From the NCBI GenBank assembly GCA_018610125.1, contig JAHEOI010000026.1, positions 1 through 15,010 of the forward strand: a DNA stretch of 15,010 nt, given 5' to 3'. Position 1 is the stretch's first letter, and every line of letters begins with the position of its first letter. The position numbers were made by a program, and so were the translations under genes. The notes beneath the pieces were generated by a model. That model was given only the letters and a program-made list of their open reading frames with translations. It was not told the DNA's origin and did no database searches. This document shows, piece by piece, positions 7,276 through 13,514 of the stretch. The DNA comes from Verrucomicrobiota bacterium. GTDB lineage: Bacteria; Verrucomicrobiota; Verrucomicrobiia; Limisphaerales; JAHEOI01.

Positions 7276-8292
7276 CTATTTGGCCGGCAATGGTTTGCCG
7301 GTCAAAATGGAGTTTGGGTTTCGCTCCAAGTAACGGGCGAGCTGCTCCAAGGCTTCAGCCGTACGGCTGAAGCGGTTTAAGGTCTCAACGATTTCCCTAC
7401 CTACCAGGTTGCGGGCTTGTAGAAGATCCTGCACGCGTTTTGAAGAGGTATCCACCGATTTCAAGGTTTTCCGGGTCGCTTTCAAGGTTTTGGTAAGCGC
7501 TTTTCGAGTTGGCCCGAGCTCTTGCTGAAAATCGCTTGTAAGCGTTTCCAGGTTCGTTAAGACCTCGTTGAGATTGGTAATAGCATTCCGCGTCGATTTT
7601 GAGTCGGCCAACTGACGGAATGAATCGGCGGCCGTGTTGACATGGGAGATCATTTCCTTGACTTTCAGCTCCGGGATCTTCCGTTTTGTCGCCTTAAGCA
7701 CTCCTTGGAGCTCGTTTGCCACGCCTTTGAAGTCGATCGTTTTGAGCCGGGAGGTAATCGTGGCGATATCGTCGGTTAGCGTGGCGAAGGTGGATGGTAC
7801 GGTTGGGATTACCGGCAAGGAAGTTTCGGGACGTAACGGGGTTTTCTTCGGATTCTGCGAAGGTTCGAGGCCCAAGTCGATAAATCGTTGCCCAACCACC
7901 CCCGCCATCTTCACTTGGGCGTAAAGGCCTTTTTCAATGAGCTTCTCCAATGTTCGGCGCTGGGTCAACTTGATGGGGCGCCCGTTAAAGTCGGTGAGAA
8001 TGTTCCGATCCAGCTCGCACGTGATGGCGACCAGTGAGTGATGGTCCCGGCGATCGTAGGTGACATGGATGGAGCTGACTTGGCCGACACGCACCCCTTG
8101 CAGCTTCACGGCGGTGCCGGTGCTCAAATTTTTAAGAGAGCCCTCGACAAAGATGACGAACTGCTGTGGCTGTTTGAAAAGGCGGGTCGAGCCGATGGAA
8201 AAAAGCGCGACCAAACCGAGCAATAAAGCCCCAAGCACAAATATCCCCACCAAGACCGGATTCCGCATTCGCACAACGCTTTCCTTCTGCAT
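7276..8292 (-). CDS. mlaD: MlaD-family MCE protein of lipid ABC transporter
   Basis: ATG 8292 is preceded by AGGGG six bases upstream, the best ribosome site in the operon, and gives 338 residues; a GTG at 8322 is also in frame but lacks this. One membrane helix (residues 12-33, NPVLVGIFVLGALLLGLVAL) anchors it in the inner membrane. The MCE domain follows (about 44-142) with VFVEGSL-like entry (VIFVEGSLKNLSTGTAVKLQ), GVRVGQV and KGLYAQVKMAGVVGQRFIDL. From 165 to the end it is helical and probably coiled (ATLTDDIATITSRL onward), as in long MCE proteins that form a needle or tube across the periplasm. The C-terminal LARYLERNPNSILTGK is typical of the family. It carries lipids between MlaE and the outer-membrane lipoprotein. 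It is separated from mlaF by 156 bp, an odd gap inside an otherwise tight operon. Confidence 0.92.
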   Translation of the reverse strand: MQKESVVRMRNPVLVGIFVLGALLLGLVALFSIGSTRLFKQPQQFVIFVEGSLKNLSTGTAVKLQGVRVGQVSSIHVTYDRRDHHSLVAITCELDRNILTDFNGRPIKLTQRRTLEKLIEKGLYAQVKMAGVVGQRFIDLGLEPSQNPKKTPLRPETSLPVIPTVPSTFATLTDDIATITSRLKTIDFKGVANELQGVLKATKRKIPELKVKEMISHVNTAADSFRQLADSKSTRNAITNLNEVLTNLETLTSDFQQELGPTRKALTKTLKATRKTLKSVDTSSKRVQDLLQARNLVGREIVETLNRFSRTAEALEQLARYLERNPNSILTGKPLPAK

Positions 8293-8393
8293 AACTCGCC
8301 CCTGCAAAACGATTTGGCGCACCGGTTACCCTCGAGCTTACCCGGTTGAGGGGCCTTCTTTTGCACACAAAACTCTTTGGCAAGATTAATTCC

Positions 8394-8405
8394 CTTGTCG
8401 ACAAG
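8394..8405. promoter_or_regulatory. 12-bp perfect palindrome in the mlaF-mlaD gap
   Basis: CTTGTCGACAAG is a perfect palindrome in the 156-bp gap between mlaF and mlaD. Such a site could bind a dimeric regulator, supporting a second promoter for mlaD and the lipoprotein gene. No convincing -35/-10 pair accompanies it, so this is a weak call. Confidence 0.3.
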
Positions 8406-8448
8406 CCCAATGATAAAGGAATGTCTGCCGACCCTGCAACAACGTCTC

Positions 8449-9210
8449 TTATTTCGATGGGAGCTGCTGATGAAAGAATTCCGTTATTCGTGGATCGTCA
8501 TTGCTATTAGCCACTTGACGCGGTGCTCCCTCGGCAATGACCCCTTGTTGCTTGCGATCAAGGAAGATCAGCCTGTCTGCGAGGGCAAAAATGTGGGAAA
8601 GGATATGGGAGACGATGACAATCGTTGTCCCGAGCTGCTCGCGAATACGCAGAATCAGCTCGTTGATTCGGCGCGCTGTCACAGGATCCAGTCCGACCGT
8701 CGGCTCGTCGAGGAAGATGATCTCGGGATCGAGCGCAATCGCTCGGGCAAGAGCGGCCCGCTTTCGCATCCCGCCGCTTAGCTCCCTCGGAAAATAAGTC
8801 TCATAGCCTTTCAGTCCGACCTGCTCAAGCTTAAAGGAGACCATCTTAGCCCGCATTCCGGGGGTGATGTTGGTATGCTCTTCCATCGGAAGAGCCAAGT
8901 TCTGAGATAGGTCCATGGAGCTCCAAAGGGCATCATTCTGAAAGAGCACGCCGAACCTCTTCAGCAGTTCAAGGCGTCCGGATGGCTCGCAGTCGGTGAA
9001 ATTTGCTCCAAAATAGCGTATCGTCCCAGAAAAGGGCTCTTGCAAGCCGACCAAGTGACGCAGAAGCGTGCTTTTGCCACAACCATTTTGCCCAATAATG
9101 AAGAAGACCTCCCCGGAGGTGACCGAAAAACTGAGGTCCTTCAGTAAGACCACGTTTTCGTAGCCACAGTGGAGCCGGTCTGATTCGATGGCTGGCGGTG
9201 TGCTTTCCAT
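8449..9210 (-). CDS. mlaF: MlaF-type ATPase of lipid ABC transporter
   Basis: All ABC ATPase motifs are intact in the 253 residues: Walker A GQNGCGKST (40-48), Q-loop Gln91 (LFQND), signature LSGGM (144-148) in LSGGMRKRAALARA, Walker B IIFLDEP (164-170) with catalytic Glu169, D-loop GLDP (173-176), and switch His202 (VSHILSH). LSGGMRKRAALARA is the variant typical of the MlaF/Ttg2A group rather than of nutrient importers. It powers the MlaE permease for phospholipid movement at the inner membrane. Start ATG 9210 lies 22 bp after the mlaE stop with no clear ribosome site, so translation probably follows that of mlaE. Length and motif content are normal for the family. No oddity seen. Confidence 0.95.
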   Translation of the reverse strand: MESTPPAIESDRLHCGYENVVLLKDLSFSVTSGEVFFIIGQNGCGKSTLLRHLVGLQEPFSGTIRYFGANFTDCEPSGRLELLKRFGVLFQNDALWSSMDLSQNLALPMEEHTNITPGMRAKMVSFKLEQVGLKGYETYFPRELSGGMRKRAALARAIALDPEIIFLDEPTVGLDPVTARRINELILRIREQLGTTIVIVSHILSHIFALADRLIFLDRKQQGVIAEGAPRQVANSNDDPRITEFFHQQLPSK

Positions 9211-9232
9211 GATGGTCTATGCTGCTCTCACA

Positions 9233-10450
9233 TCAGATTCCGAGAATCTTGGCAATCGGTGACAAGATGGCATTGGCAACGATGATGAGCAGGATGCCGG
9301 TAACGACTGCCGAAGTCGCTGCCGCGCCGACGCCCGCAGAGGTGCGCTCGCTTTGGAACCCTCGATAGCAGCCCGCAAATCCGATCAGAAGAGCGAAGAT
9401 AATGCTCTTGATGATCCCGAGTCCGACGTCATTCAGGCCGAGCAAGGCCTTGGCTTTGACCCAGAACTCCAACGCGGAGACGTCGACCGTTGAGAGGGCC
9501 ACCATTAAGCCTCCGATCATTCCCAAGCAATCCGCATAGAGAGTCATTAACGGCATCATCAGCAAGAGGGCAATCAAGCGCGGGAGTACCAGGAAATCGA
9601 TCGAGGGAATGCCAACCGTCTCCAAGGCGTCGATTTCCCCGCCGACTTTCATGTTGGCAATTTGTGCGGCAAAGGCCGCACCGGTGCGGCCGGCCAGTAC
9701 GACGGCGGTGATCAGGGCGCCAATCTCTCGCATGACCGCCAGGCTGACGAGGTCAACCACATAAATGTCCGCCCCGAGCTGCTCAAGCTGAATCGCCCCT
9801 TGAAACGAGAGGGTGCCCCCGATCAAGAAGCTCAACAGGCCGACAATGAAAAGGGCATGGGGGCCGCATTGGACCATTTCAATAAGGCAATCACGCCATC
9901 GAAAGCGGCCCGGACGCGTCAAGAGCGAGACAAAACTAAGGAATGTGTTGCCGATAAAGGCAAGGATTGCCTTTATCTCGGCCCCGATCGTTGGGAATCC
10001 GAGCCCCGGCCAGGGAAAAACGACGCTTGCCTCCTCGCTCCGCTTCTGTATCGACCGGTTCAGCTTTGGAAAACGGCTCATAAGTTGCCGAAGCTCCGCC
10101 GGAACCTCATCGGTGACGAAGTCGATGTCGCGCTCTCGACACCAATCCTCCATCTCGTTCAGGAACAACGGCAATGAGCTATCCCAATGCTCAAGTCGAT
10201 CGGTCCGAACCACCAGCCGGTCTACCGATTCCTCACCGACCACCGAAGACCAATCCGGTAATGGCTCGACGAGCCGCCATACCCCGCCGATCCATAACGT
10301 GGCATGGCCCGACTGAACATCGATTTTGACTTGCCTTCTTTGGCCTTCAGATTGCATGACTTGCGCGTTCGGGAGCGCCTTCGGCTCCTTTGCTTCGGTA
10401 GCAAGAGTGTTAAGATCCGTAAGTAACTGACGATGTTCAATCTCTGCCAT
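9233..10450 (-). CDS. mlaE: MlaE-family permease with N-terminal STAS domain
   Basis: The frame is open far upstream (to about 10645), but residues there are encoded by the opposite-strand antiporter gene; ATG 10450 (MAEIEHRQLL) gives 405 residues. Residues about 38-135 form a STAS domain (IDVQSGHATLWIGGVWRL, then RLEHWDSSLPLFL with the conserved D/S site). Residues about 145-405 are the MlaE permease with five to six membrane helices and the hallmark RTGAAFAAQIANMKVGGEID (255-274) followed by ALETVGIP. The fusion supplies in one chain what MlaE and MlaB are in E. coli, and is a known architecture. It forms the membrane core of the lipid transporter with MlaF. No ribosome site is visible; only 28 bp separate its ATG from the divergent antiporter ATG. 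Confidence 0.93.
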   Translation of the reverse strand: MAEIEHRQLLTDLNTLATEAKEPKALPNAQVMQSEGQRRQVKIDVQSGHATLWIGGVWRLVEPLPDWSSVVGEESVDRLVVRTDRLEHWDSSLPLFLNEMEDWCRERDIDFVTDEVPAELRQLMSRFPKLNRSIQKRSEEASVVFPWPGLGFPTIGAEIKAILAFIGNTFLSFVSLLTRPGRFRWRDCLIEMVQCGPHALFIVGLLSFLIGGTLSFQGAIQLEQLGADIYVVDLVSLAVMREIGALITAVVLAGRTGAAFAAQIANMKVGGEIDALETVGIPSIDFLVLPRLIALLLMMPLMTLYADCLGMIGGLMVALSTVDVSALEFWVKAKALLGLNDVGLGIIKSIIFALLIGFAGCYRGFQSERTSAGVGAAATSAVVTGILLIIVANAILSPIAKILGI

Positions 10451-10464
10451 AGAATGGATACAAT
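10436..10464 (+). promoter_or_regulatory. Possible promoter for the antiporter gene
   Basis: TTCAAT (10436-10441, weak -35) and TACAAT (10459-10464, five of six -10 bases) are 17 bp apart. The -35 box lies inside the first codons of the divergent mlaE gene. The predicted transcript start near 10471 would leave a leader of about eight bases before ATG 10479. Confidence 0.3.
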
Positions 10465-10478
10465 GGAAAGACTTGGTA

Positions 10479-11501
10479 ATGTGGTACTTCACTGAGCTCG
10501 TTGCAGGCATCGCGCTATTGATCGGCGGTGGCGATTTCCTGGTCCGTGGGGCTTCTTCCCTCGCGCGCCGACTCAATGTCAAAACGTTGGTGGTGGGGCT
10601 CACTGTGGTGGCCTTCGGTACGAGCGCCCCCGAGTTGGCGGTCACACTTCATGCTGTGCTCGCGGGAAGCGGCGAAGTGAGCTTCGGGAATATTATCGGG
10701 TCCAATGCTGCCAATGTCGGCTTGATCCTCGGTTTTGCCTGCCTCCTTCGACCGATCCACATTCGTCCGTCGATTGTCAATCGAGAGGTCCCGATGATGC
10801 TGGTGGCGACGTGTGCGGTGTTTGTGATGGCTCATGACCAATGGCTTGGGTCGGCGGTGGAGCCGGCGAGGTCTGATCTCTCCGTAGCTATCTGGAACGG
10901 CATTGACCGTGCGGACGGAATCCTCTTGCTGCTTCTCTTCGGGATCTTCTGCTACTACATGGTCAACGAGGTCGTTCAGCAATGGGACACCGATGCCTAC
11001 CTGACCAGTCTCCCGGTAGAGAAGCCGAGCGAAGAGCTGCTGACGCTGCCATGGTCGCTAATCTATCTGATTGGAGGCCTCGCAGCGCTGATTATCGGGG
11101 GGCGTATGACGGTGAATGGGGCGGTGGGAATTGCTGAGATCCTTGAGGTGCCGAGCGAGGTCATTGCATTCACCATCGTCGCAATCGGCACCAGCTTGCC
11201 TGAATTGGCCGCGAGCCTTATGGCGATTCGGCGGGGGCATCCCGACCTGATAGTTGGTAATGTGGTCGGGTCCAACCTTTTCAATCTCTTGCTCGTCCTC
11301 TCCGCGACGGCGGTGGTTGGGCCGATTGGGGTGCCGGGGGGAGGGTTCAACGACCTCTGGGTGATGGGAGGACTCTCCCTGATCCTGTTTCCGCTGGTGG
11401 TGAGCGGGCAGAATCGAATCTCGAGATGGGAAGGCGGCTTTTTATTAATCATCTATCTGGCCTACTTGGCCTGGCGAACGACCCGCGCGTTTGGAGGATA
11501 A
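10479..11501 (+). CDS. YrbG-like calcium/sodium antiporter (CaCA family)
   Basis: The 340-residue inner-membrane protein has two related halves, each with an alpha repeat: GTSAPE (47-52) with GSNAAN (74-79), and GTSLPE (237-242) with GSNLFN (264-269). Glu52 and Glu242 are the expected ion-binding acidic residues. About ten membrane helices can be seen, with a soluble loop at 162-190 between the halves. It exchanges Ca2+ for Na+ or H+ across the inner membrane. ATG 10479 is preferred because GGAAAG (10465-10470) lies eight bases upstream; the in-frame TTG at 10473 is too close to it. In E. coli the homologous yrbG sits directly in front of mlaF, so its position divergent from this mla operon echoes a known neighbourhood. 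It ends convergent with carA. Confidence 0.92.
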   Translation: MWYFTELVAGIALLIGGGDFLVRGASSLARRLNVKTLVVGLTVVAFGTSAPELAVTLHAVLAGSGEVSFGNIIGSNAANVGLILGFACLLRPIHIRPSIVNREVPMMLVATCAVFVMAHDQWLGSAVEPARSDLSVAIWNGIDRADGILLLLLFGIFCYYMVNEVVQQWDTDAYLTSLPVEKPSEELLTLPWSLIYLIGGLAALIIGGRMTVNGAVGIAEILEVPSEVIAFTIVAIGTSLPELAASLMAIRRGHPDLIVGNVVGSNLFNLLLVLSATAVVGPIGVPGGGFNDLWVMGGLSLILFPLVVSGQNRISRWEGGFLLIIYLAYLAWRTTRAFGG

Positions 11502-11632
11502 CGAGCGCGTGCTTCGCCCGACGAGGTCCGCCGAGCCAATAGGGAGTGTCGGGAGTGCCAAAGGGCGAGAATGACGACCTTTACGATTGGCTTCTAAAAC
11601 ATCGCATCAGCGACCGTTGAGCTCGCTTGATA

Positions 11633-11674
11633 GGGAGGTCCCATTCCTCGAAAAACCGAATGGATCCACCTCCC
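11633..11674. terminator. Two-part hairpin between convergent antiporter and carA genes
   Basis: GGGAGGT (11633-11639) pairs with ACCTCCC (11668-11674), and inside it CCATTC (11641-11646) pairs with GAATGG (11658-11663), closing an 11-base loop. Placement between two converging genes suits a two-way terminator, but there is no T tract on either side, so action would have to be indirect. Confidence 0.4.
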
Positions 11675-11679
11675 TGATA

Positions 11680-11701
11680 GGGACGCCGTCCCCGGCGTCC
11701 C
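11680..11701. repeat. REP-like palindrome (GGGACGCCG arms)
   Basis: GGGACGCCG (11680-11688) and CGGCGTCCC (11693-11701) are perfectly complementary around the loop TCCC. It lies 16 bp past the end of carA. Similar GGGAC/GGACCG palindromes occur in the pyrC-carA gap, and I recall such short elements as widespread between genes in verrucomicrobial genomes, though I could not check. Confidence 0.7.
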
Positions 11702-11716
11702 ACTACACTCATCCCC

Positions 11717-12898
11717 TCAGCCACCCTTCTGCTTAACCAGGTCGCGGAAATCCTCGAACAACCCTGAAGAATCATGAGGTCCGGGCGAGGCCTCGGGGTG
11801 ATATTGAACGCTGATAACCGGCTTTTGCATGTGCCGCATCCCTTCCACAGTCCGGTCATTGAGGTTGATCCGATTGACGGATACCGAGTCCGGCAGTGAA
11901 TCGGCACCGACGGCAAAGCCATGGTTCTGCGAGGTGATCTCGACACGACCGCTTTCGAGGAACTTGACCGGCTGGTTGGCGCCATGATGGCCGAACTTGA
12001 GCTTGTAGGTGGTGCCACCCAGCGCTCGGGCCAAAATCTGGTGTCCCAGGCAGATCGCCAGGATCGGTACTCCCCATTGAATGAGCTCCCGGACGGTCTC
12101 GACAGCGTAATCCAATGCGGCCGGATCACCCGGGCCGTTCGATAAGAAAATGCCGGCCGGATTGTAACGTTTGACGGTCTCCACGGTGGTGGTGGCCGGC
12201 ACCACGTGGACGTTGAAGCCTTGTTGGCGTAACCGCCGCAAGCTGTTGTACTTGACCCCGAAATCATACGCGAGAATCGGGGTTTTGGCGGGCGGCAGCG
12301 GGACATCATCGTCCGTGGCGGGCTCGACGTCCGGGTTTCCACGTCGTAGACGGAACACCTTGCTGTCGGTTTCCTCGGGATCCCAGAGAAACGGCTCGGC
12401 ACGCGTCACTTCCTGCACGTAATCCGCCCCGACAAGCCCTCCCCACTGCCTTGCCTTTTCAATGGCTTCAGCTTCCGAGAGGCCTTCATTGGAGAGTGTC
12501 CCTTTTAGCGCCCCTTGCACCCGGAGCTTCTTGGTCAGGGAACGGGTGTCGATCCCTTCGATTCCAGGGACGCCATAAAGCGAGAGATATTCGGAGAGGG
12601 AATAGTCCGCACGCCAACTGCTGTAGACCGATGACAACTCCCGGATCACGAACCCATTGGCGTGGGGCTTCCATGATTCGGTATCCTGATAATTAACCCC
12701 GTAGTTCCCGATGAGGGGATAAGTCATGGCCACAATCTGGCCCTTGTAAGACGGATCCGTCAGGATCTCCTGATAACCGGTCATTGAGGTGTTGAAACAA
12801 AGCTCACCAACGACCGTTGTTTCGGCCCCGAATGCATATCCGTGATAAACCGTGCCGTCTTCAAGCGCTAAAATCGCCTTATTCTTGTCTCTCGTCAT
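11717..12898 (-). CDS. carA: Carbamoyl-phosphate synthase small chain
   Basis: The 393-residue protein is complete. N-terminal half (7-160): ALEDGTVYHGYAFG and GELCFNTSMTGYQEILTDPS, the CPSase small-chain domain. C-terminal half (205-390): class I glutamine amidotransferase with LSNGPGDP (252-259), nucleophile Cys283 in AICLGHQ, HHGANQPV (304-311), and the HPEASPGPHD site giving His367 and Glu369. It hydrolyses glutamine and passes ammonia to the large subunit CarB, which makes carbamoyl phosphate for UMP and arginine synthesis. CarB is not in the window. Start ATG 12898 is without a strong ribosome site. It follows pyrC on the same strand, but a 616-bp gap with a terminator suggests a separate transcript. 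Confidence 0.97.
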   Translation of the reverse strand: MTRDKNKAILALEDGTVYHGYAFGAETTVVGELCFNTSMTGYQEILTDPSYKGQIVAMTYPLIGNYGVNYQDTESWKPHANGFVIRELSSVYSSWRADYSLSEYLSLYGVPGIEGIDTRSLTKKLRVQGALKGTLSNEGLSEAEAIEKARQWGGLVGADYVQEVTRAEPFLWDPEETDSKVFRLRRGNPDVEPATDDDVPLPPAKTPILAYDFGVKYNSLRRLRQQGFNVHVVPATTTVETVKRYNPAGIFLSNGPGDPAALDYAVETVRELIQWGVPILAICLGHQILARALGGTTYKLKFGHHGANQPVKFLESGRVEITSQNHGFAVGADSLPDSVSVNRINLNDRTVEGMRHMQKPVISVQYHPEASPGPHDSSGLFEDFRDLVKQKGG

Positions 12899-13083
12899 GA
12901 TCTCATTTCTCTACCACGTTTTCCGCCAAATGTCGGAATCGTCGACGCCTCAACTGCCGCCATTGAGCGGTTGCACAAATCGTATGCATAGCCTTTTCTT
13001 TGTGCTTTCGGTCCATCGTCGAAAAAATGGGACACTGAGCAGCCTCACGGAGTGAAACAAGGCCTAAGCGCGAGCGGAGAGCT

Positions 13084-13100
13084 CCGTGACAGAGTCACGG
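13084..13100. repeat. Short palindrome CCGTGAC-AGA-GTCACGG
   Basis: Perfect 7-bp arms around a 3-base loop, followed by TCCC so that one side reads CACGGTCCC. It belongs by look to the same group of GC-rich elements as those at 11680, 13237 and 13309. Confidence 0.6.
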
Positions 13101-13220
13101 TCCCTTGTGACGTTGTTCTTCGACACGGACCACTCGTCTCAATTCCCTTGTGCCCCATTTCTGTAGTCCTGTTTCGTATGCCGTTTTCACTCACTTAATG
13201 ACAGTGCTGTCCATCGTACC

Positions 13221-13258
13221 ACCGCCGTTGCGGTAGGGACCGCACTCCGCTGCGGTCC
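13221..13258. repeat. Tandem pair of palindromes with GGACCGCA arms
   Basis: Two adjacent hairpins: ACCGC-CGTT-GCGGT (13221-13234) and GGACCGCA-CTCCGC-TGCGGTCC (13237-13258, perfect 8-bp arms). The unit ends in GCTCCC, a partial mirror of GGGACC at its start. REP-like. Confidence 0.65.
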
Positions 13259-13308
13259 GCTCCCTTTCTCCGGCCAACCCCAAACCGAGCAGCCTGCGCT
13301 ACGTAACA

Positions 13309-13324
13309 CAGACCGCCCGGTCTG
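13309..13324. repeat. Short palindrome CAGACC-GCCC-GGTCTG
   Basis: Six perfect pairs around GCCC, with ACAC and GTGT flanks that could extend the stem past a bulge. It lies 10 bp before the arm of a larger inverted repeat. Confidence 0.5.
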
Positions 13325-13333
13325 CCGTGTCTA

Positions 13334-13427
13334 ACCCCGTGAAATAAAGTTTCCGATTTCTCTGAGTATCGTCGATTCATCGAGTTTACAACGCACAGTT
13401 GGTCCTGTGGTCTCTGTTTCACGGGGT
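13334..13427. repeat. 11-bp inverted repeat spanning 94 bp
   Basis: ACCCCGTGAAA (13334-13344) and TTTCACGGGGT (13417-13427) are perfect reverse complements separated by 72 bases. The inside holds no gene. The outline resembles a tiny inverted-repeat element (a MITE-like unit) or paired regulator sites; I see no clear target-site duplication. Confidence 0.5.
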
Positions 13428-13469
13428 AAAGATTGCCGAATCTGCCCTTCCCGCAACGTTTGGTCTGCC

Positions 13470-13497
13470 AAAAACGGTCGGAAGCGGAGTGCCGACC
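13470..13497 (-). terminator. Rho-independent terminator of pyrC
   Basis: Read on the minus strand, GGTCGG and CCGACC (13492-13497 and 13476-13481 on the plus numbering) form a 6-bp GC-rich stem with a 10-base loop, followed one base later by five T. It lies 17 bp past the pyrC stop, which is a typical place. Confidence 0.65.
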
Positions 13498-13514
13498 CTA
13501 CCGCCGCCACTCAC

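Larger units (their letters stand above)
12899..13514. other. 616-bp gap between pyrC and carA, rich in palindromes
   Basis: No credible gene is found on either strand. Open frames that cross this gap are built from palindromic repeats or shadow pyrC. Contents, from left to right: a leader for carA with no promoter that I can name (12899-13080), an 11-base inverted repeat with one mismatch (13025-13035 and 13150-13160), four palindromes listed separately, and the pyrC terminator. The region is long for two genes of one pathway. Confidence 0.6.

Noticed and set aside
8132..8410. Minus-strand 92-codon frame across the mlaF-mlaD gap
   Set aside because: It overlaps the MCE protein in another frame and has no motif; most of its length is MlaD coding sequence.
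13010..13131. Inverted pair GGTCC-GTCGAA / TTCGAC-GGACC
   Set aside because: Arms contain unequal interruptions, and the order crosses that of a neighbouring imperfect pair, so it does not form a clear single element.
13195..13422. Minus-strand 75-codon frame in the pyrC-carA gap
   Set aside because: It is made of palindromic repeat units and one arm of the inverted repeat; no ribosome site or family similarity.
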